DNA of 64,000 bases from Cupriavidus pauculus (GCF_008693385.1 NZ_CP044067.1:2213501-2277500), one strand, 5' to 3'. Shown: positions 7,621 to 14,931, numbered from the stretch's first letter. Numbers and translations: made by a program. Notes: generated by a model from the letters alone, not told the origin.

Positions 7621-7827
7621 CTACGGGTCCTGTGACTGTCCGGATACCGTTTGCACGTCATCGACGATGACGTGCTCGCCGTTCAGGTCGAATCGCACGA
7701 TCTGTCGCCGACCGTCGGGGAAGCGCTTCTCGACGCGGCCGCTAGGGGTGTCCGGGGTCGAGGCGTAGATGGGGTTGCCTTGCGCGAGGTGGCTGCTGGC
7801 GGCCTCGTCACTGTCGTCGTTGACCAT
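7621..7827 (-). CDS. Small hypothetical protein, 68 residues
   Basis: The minus-strand frame is open up to 7998, but only the part from an internal ATG at 7827 looks like protein (ASSHLAQGNPIYASTPDTPS, then VEKRFPDGRRQIVRFDLNGE). The charged, strand-forming GRRQIVRF segment is typical of small conserved proteins of accessory regions. There is no recognised family and no membrane segment. It reads against the surrounding CDI modules and is separated from them by AT-rich sequence at about 7850-7970 with no recognisable gene. It could be a relic. Confidence 0.4.
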   Translation of the reverse strand: MVNDDSDEAASSHLAQGNPIYASTPDTPSGRVEKRFPDGRRQIVRFDLNGEHVIVDDVQTVSGQSQDP

Positions 7828-8142
7828 GGCCTCGATGAGCGCGATTAGCAAAGGACATCTGAATACTTTTTCCATGAAAGCAGAACTAAGATTTTTGCAC
7901 TCGCTGGAAATAGAATTTCGATTGATATATTTCAATTCGGACGACATAACGTCACGCCACGACTCAGGAATTAACGAGCCAAGCGTGGAGGTTGGCAACG
8001 CCGAACCAAAAATGCATTGTGTGCGTCATTTGCTTTTCCCGTAGTGATCGGTCTTGGGGACGAGACGCATATAGAGTGAACACTCGGTTATGGAGGGTCA
8101 AGAGTCATCTGCAGGCCGGGTGCGTACGCAAGATTTCTCTTC

Positions 8143-8900
8143 ACATCACGCCGGGTCAGGCGCTGACCGACGACCAGATCAAGGCGCTCGATGCGCCGAT
8201 GCTGTGGTACGTCGAGCAGGCGGTACCCGACCCGCGATGCACCGCGGCGAGCAGCGTCTGTCCCAGCGTGAACGCGCTGGTGCCGCAGGTCTACCTGCCG
8301 GAAGGCTACGCGCAGGCACTGTCGCTGCCGACCGGCGGCACGATCAGTGGCGACAACATCAGGATCGCCGTAGACGGTCAACTGCGCAATACCGGCCAGA
8401 TCGTCGCGAGCGACACGCTGACGGTCAGGGCGGAGAGCATCGACCTGAGCCCGAACGTGGTGTCCATCGGCACCAATGCCTACAAGGCGCAGGGTGGCTG
8501 GAATGTCGTCACGGGCACGGTGGTGCAGCCGGGCGGCTTCCTGTCGGCGATGCAGATGGACATCGAGGCCGACAGCATCCGCGCGATCAACGATGCGTTC
8601 CGGATTACGCGCGCTGTTGGATCGGTCGATGCAGACGCCAGCGCGGCGCTGATCGCGCAGCTCAAAGAGAGCCTTGGGTTGAACTACGTCGAAGGCACGG
8701 TGGCCGACGACATTCATACGCAGTTCATTAAGGAAAAGAAGGGTTTCGGGATTCTGGGTCAGATCGTGGCGATGGCGGCCGCTGTGGCCATCTCGATCGT
8801 GACGGCAGGCTCCGGCGCCGTGCTGTTGGCTGCAGTCGCAGGGCAGGCGTTTGCCGCAACCCAATTTGCCAAGGAATCCAAAAATGACCACGCTTTCTAA
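8143..8900 (+). pseudogene. CdiA C-terminal fragment, second copy, toxin deleted
   Basis: From CACATCACG (8145) to about 8750 this DNA is nearly identical to 3184-3790 and encodes the same pre-toxin segment (for example YLPEGYAQALSLPTGG, AQLKESLGLNYVEGTVADD). From IHTQFIKEKKGFG onwards the two diverge into different DUF637-like alleles. This copy then ends after about 45 residues by running into the next immunity gene. The toxin and most of DUF637 are missing, so only an orphan immunity gene remains behind it. It is a recombination or deletion scar, not a functional gene. Confidence 0.8.
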
Positions 8901-9195
8901 CGATGATCTGATCGAAGCCAACTTGCTGTTTGTTCTGAATGAGTTGGAAGGTCAACCAGAGATTGCGGCCTACTACCCGGCGACGACGTTATCGAATGAG
9001 GATCAGATGGCACAAATACGCGAGTTCATTAAACTCGCGGCGGAGTATGGACTTGCCTATGAATATATAAGTGGCGCGCTGGAGTCCTTTCCGTTCAAGC
9101 TCTCCGGAGCTGCGGCCATCAAGCTCTTGGAGGTTGGTCTGCTAATGGGCTTTAAATCGGAGCTGGAATCGGACAAGAGGTTTGACAGACGGTAG
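8884..9195 (+). CDS. Orphan immunity protein, 103 residues
   Basis: The ATG at 8884 has an AAGGA ribosome site at 8871-8875 and overlaps the end of the CdiA fragment in another frame. The protein is helical (MTTLSNDDLIEANLLFVLNE, then a long helical core with EYGLAYEYISGALESFPFKL and ending GFKSELESDKRFDRR). This type of short acidic helical protein is common after CdiA/Rhs tips, but I cannot give a family name with certainty. It is followed 30 bases later by a strong terminator. Its toxin has been deleted. Confidence 0.65.
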   Translation: MTTLSNDDLIEANLLFVLNELEGQPEIAAYYPATTLSNEDQMAQIREFIKLAAEYGLAYEYISGALESFPFKLSGAAAIKLLEVGLLMGFKSELESDKRFDRR

Positions 9196-9225
9196 CAGGG
9201 TTGGTTACTTGCCCCTGCGCGGCTA

Positions 9226-9245
9226 GACCCGGCCACGGCCGGGTC
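9226..9245 (+). terminator. Terminator after the 8884-9195 immunity gene
   Basis: GACCCGGCC-AC-GGCCGGGTC is followed by TTCTCTC, a perfect 9-bp stem. The core is the same as in the terminators at 7201 and 7579. Confidence 0.75.
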
Positions 9246-9274
9246 TTCTCTCAGCAGTCACAGAATAGATCTGT

Positions 9275-9514
9275 TCAATGAGGTGGGGGTAGCACAAGGG
9301 TAACATCCACTCCCCCACCTCGAGCCCGCTCAATACATCGCAGCCAATCTCCCCAGGCAGCGGGATCGGCTGTGGTGCCATCTGGAAGGAGACTCAAATC
9401 ACCTAGCAGCGAACCGAGCTCATCAGACTGAGTTCTCTGGTAAAGCTCAACCAAGAATTCGTACATTGCTAGGTACGCCTCCTTGAGAGTGACACTATCT
9501 GGTTGGACGTTCAT
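9275..9514 (-). CDS. CdiI-like immunity protein, 79 residues
   Basis: This minus-strand gene starts at an ATG that overlaps the original stop of the toxin frame upstream (ATGA). The helical protein reads VTLKEAYLAMYEFLVELYQR, then a segment with S-L-L-G-D-L and LLPDGTTADPAAWGDWLRCI. I recognise this as a widespread type of small immunity protein following CdiA-type tips, without a firm family number. A frameshifted paralogue sits at 7367-7570 on the other strand. Toxin and immunity are both inverted relative to the rest of the CDI remnants. Confidence 0.7.
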   Translation of the reverse strand: MNVQPDSVTLKEAYLAMYEFLVELYQRTQSDELGSLLGDLSLLPDGTTADPAAWGDWLRCIERARGGGVDVTLVLPPPH

Positions 9515-9890
9515 TTAGTTGCCCTCGACAGTCCGGTAGCCGGATTAAAAGTTCTCTGGGGGTCGTATTCAGGCCACCGTTCTGAAGAACACCATTTCGA
9601 ACACTACCCCAAAGGTGGGATCCATCCGGCAGTATTTTGGCATACCACTGATTGCCAAACTGGTCGGTGCCAAGCCCCTTGATGGGGCTGTACGTGGTGC
9701 TGCAACGGACGCAATCGAAAATAGCGCTGCTCGCATAGCAGCAAGATCCGGAGTCGATGAAAATAAACACACTGTTCTCTGGCTTCACTAGGATCCGCCA
9801 ATGAAATTCCCCATGTTCAGCCGAGTCCGTTATAAGGGCCCGGCGGTAATACGAGAACAGTCCCTGGAATTGGTCGAGCGGTAGCTGTGT
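9495..9890 (-). pseudogene. Inverted CdiA-CT toxin tip with a 2-bp insertion near its end
   Basis: The minus strand reads SPIKGLGTDQFGNQWYAKIL, PDGSHLWGSVRNGVLQNGGL and NTTPR, a typical ending of CdiA-type nuclease tips. After PR the frame gives ELLIRLPD and an atypical tail. Removing one GA from the GAGA at 9554-9557 restores TFNPATGLSRATK and a TGA that overlaps the immunity ATG at 9514. The module has therefore suffered a dinucleotide expansion about 13 codons from its end. Its upstream part joins a plus-strand CdiA fragment head to head at about 9890, which indicates an inversion. The tip's activity is unknown. Confidence 0.65.
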
Positions 9891-9894
9891 AGTT

Positions 9895-10290
9895 GGTGCC
9901 ATTGGTGGGGCGACTTCGGCTGTGGTTGCGCCATTGGTGGGCGATGCTGCGGGAGTACGGACCAACGCGGCCCGCGCCAATCCGGCGCTCATTACTGCCA
10001 TCGCAATGCTGGCCGGCGCAGGTGTGGCACAAGCGCTTGGGCAGGACGGCGCGGCGGCGGCCGCAGAGGGGTAGCGGCGTGTGTCAGCGCTGTTGCGCAA
10101 TCTGCAGGCGCAGAACGTATCGGCACAGGCGAGCGCGTTGAGTCGGTGGAATAGCACCAGCAACGAGAAGGCTCAGGAGATCAGTCAGCAGACGGCGCAG
10201 AAGTCGACGGGATCTTCGATTTCGGCTCAGATGTTTGGGCAACTGTCGCCGGGTCGGTCAATTGGCGAATCCCAACGTACCGCCAAGATT
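9895..10290 (+). pseudogene. CdiA pre-toxin relic with in-frame stop
   Basis: The plus strand from 9895 reads GAIGGATSAVVAPLVGDAAG, then ITAIAMLAGAGVAQALGQDG. This matches the end of the DUF637-like region at 4417-4640 (GAIGGAASAVVAPLV; IAMLAGGGLAAALGQ). A TAG at 10072-10074 interrupts the frame, which then continues as RRVSALLRNLQAQNVSAQAS without clear similarity. It is the body that once preceded a toxin tip; the tip beside it is now inverted. Confidence 0.7.
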
Positions 10291-10397
10291 CGGAAAATAT
10301 ACAACTCAGACCTATCAAAGTCCTGCAGGTGGTCGAACAGGTGGTACGCAACTCCGCCGGCTGCTGCGGGTCGGGCGCAGCGTCAGCGCGCGGGGCC

Positions 10398-11148
10398 CCG
10401 CCGCCCTCTGACAACCATCTAGGAAATTTCTCAGGCGACTACCCTCGCAACCGACGACGCAGCGCGTTGCCTTGCCATTTCTCGTCAGAAAATTCCGATC
10501 CTCATGACAACGAAGGAATCGCGGGTAATCATAAAAAATTCGAAAAAAATAGAAAAAAGTAATGAAATACCGGTGAAATACCATAGTCGGGCTGGAGGAA
10601 TTTATCTAAATTACTCCTTGTTGGCTGCTCGCGAAGTTGGATTGGATCCCCGATGACGCTGTAGTCGGCCTCCGCAGGCACTCGATCTGCCCGCGGTGTG
10701 TTCGGTCCGGCGCGTCGCCGATGGGAATCCGCAGGACAAGTGGTGGCGTTCTTATCGCGATGCGGCCGGGATTTTTTTGCCTTTAGATCCAATAAAGGAA
10801 AGGAATTCGATGCGACTCACGGCTCAGGAACGGTATGCACTGTCAAGGCTCTTTCGCGACGACGATGGCACCAGTGTCGCGATTCGTGCGCAGATCGATG
10901 GCTTGCGTGCGAGGCATCGGATCGAGACGAAAGTCGGGTTTCTGACGCGGATCCAGCTCTCGGTGCCGCTTGCCGGCGTGCATCGCCGCAAGTGGGATTG
11001 GACCTTCGAGCATGCGAAGCTCGAGGATGGCGGGTCGTTCGCGTGTTGGCTCGAGGACGAGAGCGCCATCAAGCTGGATGCCGTGACCCACGGCGGCGCG
11101 TGGCCGACGGACTTCGATGCCGCCGAGTTCCGCGAGCGGGACCGATAA
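10398..11148 (+). repeat. Long direct repeat, copy 1 (cargo flank)
   Basis: From about CCCGCCGC (10398) to the GGGACCGATA end (11139-11148) this DNA parallels 14932-15726 with scattered substitutions. It includes an A-tract-rich stretch at 10530-10560, the leader, and a complete small gene. The two copies are in the same orientation and bracket about 3.8 kb that contains the MACPF-like cassette. This could be a duplication, or the target of homologous recombination for loss and gain of the cargo. Confidence 0.8.
10810..11148 (+). CDS. Conserved small protein of the flanking repeat, copy 1 (112 residues)
   Basis: The ATG at 10810 follows AAAGGAAAGG. The protein begins MRLTAQERYALSRLFRDDDG and has a central IRAQIDGLRARHRIETKVGF, then beta strands (FLTRIQLSVPLAG, KWDWTFEH, SFACWLEDES). 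It ends in charged DAAEFRERDR. It has no signal peptide, no transmembrane segment and no known catalytic motif. The paralogue at 15346 differs at scattered positions and has a longer repetitive tail. I do not recognise the family. Because the leader is conserved together with the gene, both copies are probably expressed. Confidence 0.6.
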   Translation: MRLTAQERYALSRLFRDDDGTSVAIRAQIDGLRARHRIETKVGFLTRIQLSVPLAGVHRRKWDWTFEHAKLEDGGSFACWLEDESAIKLDAVTHGGAWPTDFDAAEFRERDR

Positions 11149-11164
11149 CGCCCGCGAGCGTGAT

Positions 11165-11212
11165 ACTGAGGGTTCGCGCTTCTCGTTTGAGCTGCCCAGG
11201 AGACGGCGCTAG
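11165..11212 (+). pseudogene. 3' relic of a 5353-5853-type immunity gene
   Basis: The 16 codons from 11165 read TEGSRFSFELPRRRR then stop, matching the end of the immunity protein at 5353-5853 (TEGSRFSFELPMRRQ) at DNA and protein level. Nothing of the upstream part remains. It sits right after copy 1 of the long repeat and directly before spacer copy C, so the order immunity end then spacer is the same as at 5808-6128. Confidence 0.7.
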
Positions 11213-11292
11213 CTTCGGGGCTCCGTCCGGCTCTTCCTAACCGCCCATCGAGGCATCATTACACGTATTGCCCGCGTCCTGGGCAAGCAATG
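11213..11292 (+). repeat. Spacer repeat, copy C
   Basis: This contains CTTCCTAACCGCCCATCGAGG-like sequence and then ATTGCCCGCGTCCTGGGCAA ending in GCAATG, as in copy B at about 6065-6126. It is the third occurrence and again follows an immunity gene end. Confidence 0.65.
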
Positions 11293-11674
11293 AGCCGCAC
11301 GTTGGCCAAATCATATGGCTGACAACTGTGTCGCCAACAACAATACGCAAGACAGAGTCGCTCAACAACCCAAATCTCATTCGCCTAAGTCATTAATCAG
11401 GCTGCGCGCGCCAAGAGTTAAATCTCTGATTACGTCAGAGAAGTACAATTTTTTCTACCTTGCTTGTACAGATTACAACGCCTAAGATCTTCTGCGGGCC
11501 ACATTGCCGCGTAGACAATACTCTTCTTTATAGCTCAATAAAGCAGTTCTTTCATCGCAAGAAGAAAGCCGGGGCGCGAATTACGCGAGCTGTGCCGTCA
11601 TTTATTTCCCCTCCTTCCGGTCAAAGCTCAGAAATGACCGCCTGTCGAAGGGGCTCGCGCTTGGGGAGGGCATC
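11293..11674 (+). promoter_or_regulatory. AT-rich upstream region of the MACPF-like cassette with a 7-bp inverted repeat
   Basis: This stretch of about 380 bases has no gene and is clearly more AT-rich than its flanks. TCTCTGA-TTACG-TCAGAGA (11423-11441) is a perfect 7-bp inverted repeat, followed about 8 bases later by a run of T. It may be an operator, or a weak terminator closing the CDI side. The cassette promoter must lie between here and the ribosome site GGGGAGGG at 11663-11670. No -35/-10 pair is convincing enough to mark. Confidence 0.4.
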
Positions 11675-13216
11675 ATGAAGGTAGTGAACCTTACGGAAGG
11701 TATGCGCTTTGGCGTGGGTGTAGACGGGCTTACCGAAGAACCGCGCGCGGAGGCCATTGCCTATGACTCGATTGTCAATGGCGGAGACGGACACGGTGGG
11801 CAAGAAGTCCAGTCTGATGTGCGCATCATCGAATCGCAAGAGTCGTTGGTGGAGTCGATGAATCTTTCGGTCAGCGCGAGCGTGCATTATCTACCGCTTG
11901 GTAATGCCAATGCAAAGTTCTCGCTCGCACAACAACACTCTGTCAATCAATACTCCATCTATATTTTATTTTCAGCGATCGTACAAAATCCTGCGCGCCA
12001 CATGAAAGGCGCGCGGCTTACGCCACAAGCCGAGCAGGCGTATCGCAACTCCCCCGAGCAGTTTCGCCTGACTTATGGGGATTATTATATCGATGAGGTC
12101 TATAGCGGAGGCGACTTCTATGGTGTCTTCGTCTTCGAAACCTACGATGAGACCAGCCATAAGGATTTGAAAATGTCGCTGGATATGTCCATCGGAAACT
12201 TCATGGCGGGCGGCGACGTGAACGTGGCTTTTCAAAGCACCATTGACGAGGCCAAGAAGAAGTCGTCGATGCAGATCCGGGTCATCATGGCCGGCGGCTC
12301 GGGGCAGCTGAATCCCACCAATATGCAGGAATTGAAGGACCTCTACAAAACCTTCAACCAGGCCGTCAAATCCGACCCCGTGGACTTCCGGTGCTCCCTC
12401 AAGGAATTCGCCTACCTCCCGATGCCTCCTGGGCCAAGTTGGGCGGAACAGGCGGTGCGAGACGACACGATCAAGGAGTGTGGCAAGCGGATTGTCGAGG
12501 GTATTGCACTCAGGTCTCAGCTGGATTTCATTTTGCGGTTTCCAGAGCAGTTTGAGACGCCCGATATCGAAAAGATAAAAAGCGCCTACCACGATACGGA
12601 CGCACTTCTGCCAAAGCTGGCCACCAGGGCCGGAGAGTGTTCGCGGGATATCACGAGATGTACGCTGGAAGGGGCGATGCCTGTGGTGATCCAGTTGCCC
12701 AAACGAAAGCAGGATTTGGGCGATCCGCTGGACGCCAAATGGCAGGACATCTTGGCTCATGACGAGCGCGCGGCGGCTTGGGTACCGCAAGCTAACTTGC
12801 ACTCTCCCCTCGCTAACTACAACCGTGGGCCTCGCGGAGGGCGATACAAGATTTTCTCGAATAACAACGGACCGACGGGCGGCCTATTCTGGCATCCGGA
12901 CCTCGGCGCGCACGTCGTGTACGGCGGAATCTTCCTGGAATATATGCGGCGGGGTCATTGCGAAGGCCCCCTTGGCTACCCCCGTACGGACGAGGCCACT
13001 ATCGAAGGAAACGGTGCCGATGGGCTCGACCGCATCAGTATTTTCGAACATGGACAGCTTTGGTGGGACGCGCAGTCGGGCAAGGTCTCCGACCGACTGC
13101 TCCTGAATCTGGACAAGCTTGTTCTGGTGTTTGGAAAAGACCGCGCGCCGCTTCAGAACGTCTTGAAAGGTAGCAGGAGAATTTCGCCCATCTTGCTGAC
13201 AGCGCGTAACCGTTAG
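11675..13216 (+). CDS. MACPF-like pore-forming protein with C-terminal LGFP-type repeat
   Basis: This 513-residue protein has an ATG after a strong GGGGAGGG site. Residues 134-146 read YGDYYIDEVYSGG, which fits the MACPF/CDC signature Y-G-(T/S)-H-(F/Y)-x6-G-G in spacing, with D and Y at the T/S and H positions. The surroundings fit too: an N-terminal strand region (SLVESMNLSVSASVHYLPLG), strand DFYGVFVFETYDE after the GG pair, and a later helix-rich part. Residues about 395-480 resemble LGFP repeats (FWHPDLGAHVVYGGIFLEYM; GPLGYPRTDEATI; ISIFEHGQLWWD), which bind cell-envelope polymers or act as domain spacers. There is no signal peptide. The predicted role is a pore-forming effector or attachment protein, inferred from motifs only. 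It is the first gene of a three-gene operon. Confidence 0.6.
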   Translation: MKVVNLTEGMRFGVGVDGLTEEPRAEAIAYDSIVNGGDGHGGQEVQSDVRIIESQESLVESMNLSVSASVHYLPLGNANAKFSLAQQHSVNQYSIYILFSAIVQNPARHMKGARLTPQAEQAYRNSPEQFRLTYGDYYIDEVYSGGDFYGVFVFETYDETSHKDLKMSLDMSIGNFMAGGDVNVAFQSTIDEAKKKSSMQIRVIMAGGSGQLNPTNMQELKDLYKTFNQAVKSDPVDFRCSLKEFAYLPMPPGPSWAEQAVRDDTIKECGKRIVEGIALRSQLDFILRFPEQFETPDIEKIKSAYHDTDALLPKLATRAGECSRDITRCTLEGAMPVVIQLPKRKQDLGDPLDAKWQDILAHDERAAAWVPQANLHSPLANYNRGPRGGRYKIFSNNNGPTGGLFWHPDLGAHVVYGGIFLEYMRRGHCEGPLGYPRTDEATIEGNGADGLDRISIFEHGQLWWDAQSGKVSDRLLLNLDKLVLVFGKDRAPLQNVLKGSRRISPILLTARNR

Positions 13217-13225
13217 GGGTTGAGC

Positions 13226-13300
13226 ATGACCTACAACATTCACTTGAGTGACATCTGGGGCCTGCTGAACCCGGCTCTCTATGTCACGCGCCGACTCTGA
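13226..13300 (+). CDS. 24-codon ORF overlapping the start of the OmpA-like gene
   Basis: An ATG at 13226 with a fair upstream site (AGGGGTTGAG) opens a frame MTYNIHLSDIWGLLNPALYV ending at a TGA at 13298-13300, 20 bases inside the next gene. The next gene's own ATG (13281) has no visible ribosome site. This is either a leader ORF that couples translation, or the true N-terminus of the OmpA-like protein separated by a frameshift. Confidence 0.35.
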   Translation: MTYNIHLSDIWGLLNPALYVTRRL

Positions 13301-13823
13301 AACATTTCTTATTTTCAGCGAGTCAATGATGGCGAACTGGAATCAATCCCTGTATGTACTTGGCGGCTATCAGTCAGGCGAGTCCGATTTTGGCGTTCGC
13401 TTGGCGCGGGCACCAGTTGCTGATCAACAAGCCGTGGCGGGCCTCGTGCTGCGCGTGGCCACGGCTATGCAAAGCCCCACGTCGACGGCGGTCATTGTCG
13501 TGACAGCACACTCGGATCGACAGGATCGACAGGACATGTCGGCAGAGCAACGACGCGACAGCGAATACGAGGCGTCAGTGGGGCGCGTCGCCAGCGCCGG
13601 CCAGTGGTTTGTCGACCAACTTTCCGCGCTGATCGGATCACCTGACGCTAGTCTGGTTTGGCCTCGCATCCTGATGGTCAGGCATTCGATGGGTGCCGCG
13701 CAACTCATCAACAAGACACCCGCAAATGAAATGCAGCGCGCCGAGAACCGCCGCGTGGAAGTCGAGGTGTATGCGTCGGGCATGGCTGCCTTTCCACTGG
13801 ACTTCGAGACACTTCCGAGCTGA
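13281..13823 (+). CDS. OmpA-like (OmpA/MotB C-terminal type) domain protein
   Basis: This 180-residue protein is almost entirely one domain. A strand with V-I-V-V-T-A-H-S-D-R-Q (about residues 70-80, the position of the family's G-H-T-D), a helix EYEASVGRVASAGQWFVDQL, then strand ILMVRHSMGAAQLI and the closing N-E-M-Q-R-A-E-N-R-R-V-E-V follow OmpA-like domains, whose R-x-x-N-R-R-V-E motif contacts peptidoglycan. There is no signal peptide or lipobox. It lies between a MACPF-like protein and a peptidoglycan-binding-domain protein and is probably co-transcribed with both. A cell-wall recognition role in the same machine is inferred. Confidence 0.6.
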   Translation: MSRADSETFLIFSESMMANWNQSLYVLGGYQSGESDFGVRLARAPVADQQAVAGLVLRVATAMQSPTSTAVIVVTAHSDRQDRQDMSAEQRRDSEYEASVGRVASAGQWFVDQLSALIGSPDASLVWPRILMVRHSMGAAQLINKTPANEMQRAENRRVEVEVYASGMAAFPLDFETLPS

Positions 13824-13831
13824 GAGGGACG

Positions 13832-14710
13832 ATGAGCACGCTGAAATCCAATATGTTCACCCATGCACCCACTGCGGTCTTCCAGCGCCTGGAAAATTGC
13901 GCCAATGGCGTGCCAAACGAACCGGTGAGCCATTTTACCGTCGGACAACAGGGCGAACACATCCAACTGGTGCAGTTGGCACTGAGCATCATCGCCGAAC
14001 AGATTCCCGAGTTGGGCGTTGGCTTGGTCACGGTCAACGGCAACTATGACGCCGCCTTTGCCAGTGCCGTAGCCCGCTACAAGCAGGCGCGCCACATCTT
14101 CAACTTTGCCAATCAGATCGACAATATCATCGGGCGCAAGACGATAGCCAGTCTGGATCAGGACATTGTCAATCTCCAAGACGGTCCGCACCCGCACCAC
14201 GACATTCCCATCGATCCGCGTCCTCCATTACCGGGGCCTTGCCTACCCGCCACGCAGTGTCCCTATGGTCAGTCGTTCACCCTGCAACTATTGGGAGGCC
14301 TCACCGGGGGCGAGATCGTGGAAGTCGGCGTGTTCTTGTTTGATATCCATGACGTGATAAACAACCTGACTGCGCGCTATGTCGGCAAGGTCGTGGGCAT
14401 CGGGGTGCCCACTCCTATTCCGGCATCTCCCTCGGTGTATGGGAGTCCGACAGCGTTCAGTACCCCAACGCCAGCACGCGTGACCGATTTCTTCGCGTTT
14501 GCGGTTGGCTCCATCACATTGTCGCCGCCGTTTGCCCTGTCGGCCTCTCCCGTGACACTGAGCTTCAAAGGTCAGGCAGGCCTGGGTCAAACGATGCCAT
14601 TCCTGCTGGACTCGGGTCCCATCAACCTGCCGGGCGCGGGAATTCACGCCGGATCGCTGCAACTGACTACCACTTGCAACGGGTCCCCCGGCGCCACGCG
14701 TCGTGGCTAG
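13832..14710 (+). CDS. Peptidoglycan-binding-domain (PG_binding_1-like) protein, 292 residues
   Basis: The gene begins 8 bases after the OmpA-like stop with a GAGAGGGA site. Residues about 37-107 (VGQQGEHIQLVQLALSIIAE, VTVNGNYDAAFASAVARYKQ, GRKTIASLDQ) follow the three-helix PG_binding_1 pattern (V-x-x-L-Q-x-x-L, G-x-F/Y-x-x-x-T/A-x-x-A-V-x-x-Y/F-Q). A His/Pro linker comes next. The C-terminal half (about 145-285) is a beta-rich Gly/Thr/Pro module of unknown family. There is no signal peptide or catalytic motif. With the previous two genes it suggests a secreted or phage-tail-like apparatus acting at the cell wall, but this is inference. Confidence 0.55.
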   Translation: MSTLKSNMFTHAPTAVFQRLENCANGVPNEPVSHFTVGQQGEHIQLVQLALSIIAEQIPELGVGLVTVNGNYDAAFASAVARYKQARHIFNFANQIDNIIGRKTIASLDQDIVNLQDGPHPHHDIPIDPRPPLPGPCLPATQCPYGQSFTLQLLGGLTGGEIVEVGVFLFDIHDVINNLTARYVGKVVGIGVPTPIPASPSVYGSPTAFSTPTPARVTDFFAFAVGSITLSPPFALSASPVTLSFKGQAGLGQTMPFLLDSGPINLPGAGIHAGSLQLTTTCNGSPGATRRG

Positions 14711-14931
14711 ATTGAGCCGGCAGGCAATTCATACGACCGGCGGCCCGTCACATTGACCGCACTGCCTTCGGCGAAGAAATAGGGCGTCGGTTCGACGGTA
14801 TTTCTGACGGCAGAGGTGTCACCGTGACGCTTGCCCCAGCGTCTGCAGGGGCTCTCGGGCGCGCTCGTGATGGCCATGCTCGCGGAGCGCATCCAGGTGG
14901 TTGCGAGCGCCCTGGCGTCACCCCGCCGGTT
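14711..14931. other. Stretch between the cassette and repeat copy 2
   Basis: This stretch has no gene with a credible start. The minus strand keeps a short open frame ending TPYFFAEGSAVNVTGRRSYE, and the plus strand has a frame with GALVMAMLAERIQVVASALA. Both look like protein text and may be relics of deleted genes, but neither can be assigned. Confidence 0.3.

Noticed and set aside
10540..10565. CRISPR-like or phage attachment repeat in the A-tract segment
   Set aside because: The A-rich stretch occurs only as part of the two long repeats and has no regular spacing or integrase gene nearby.
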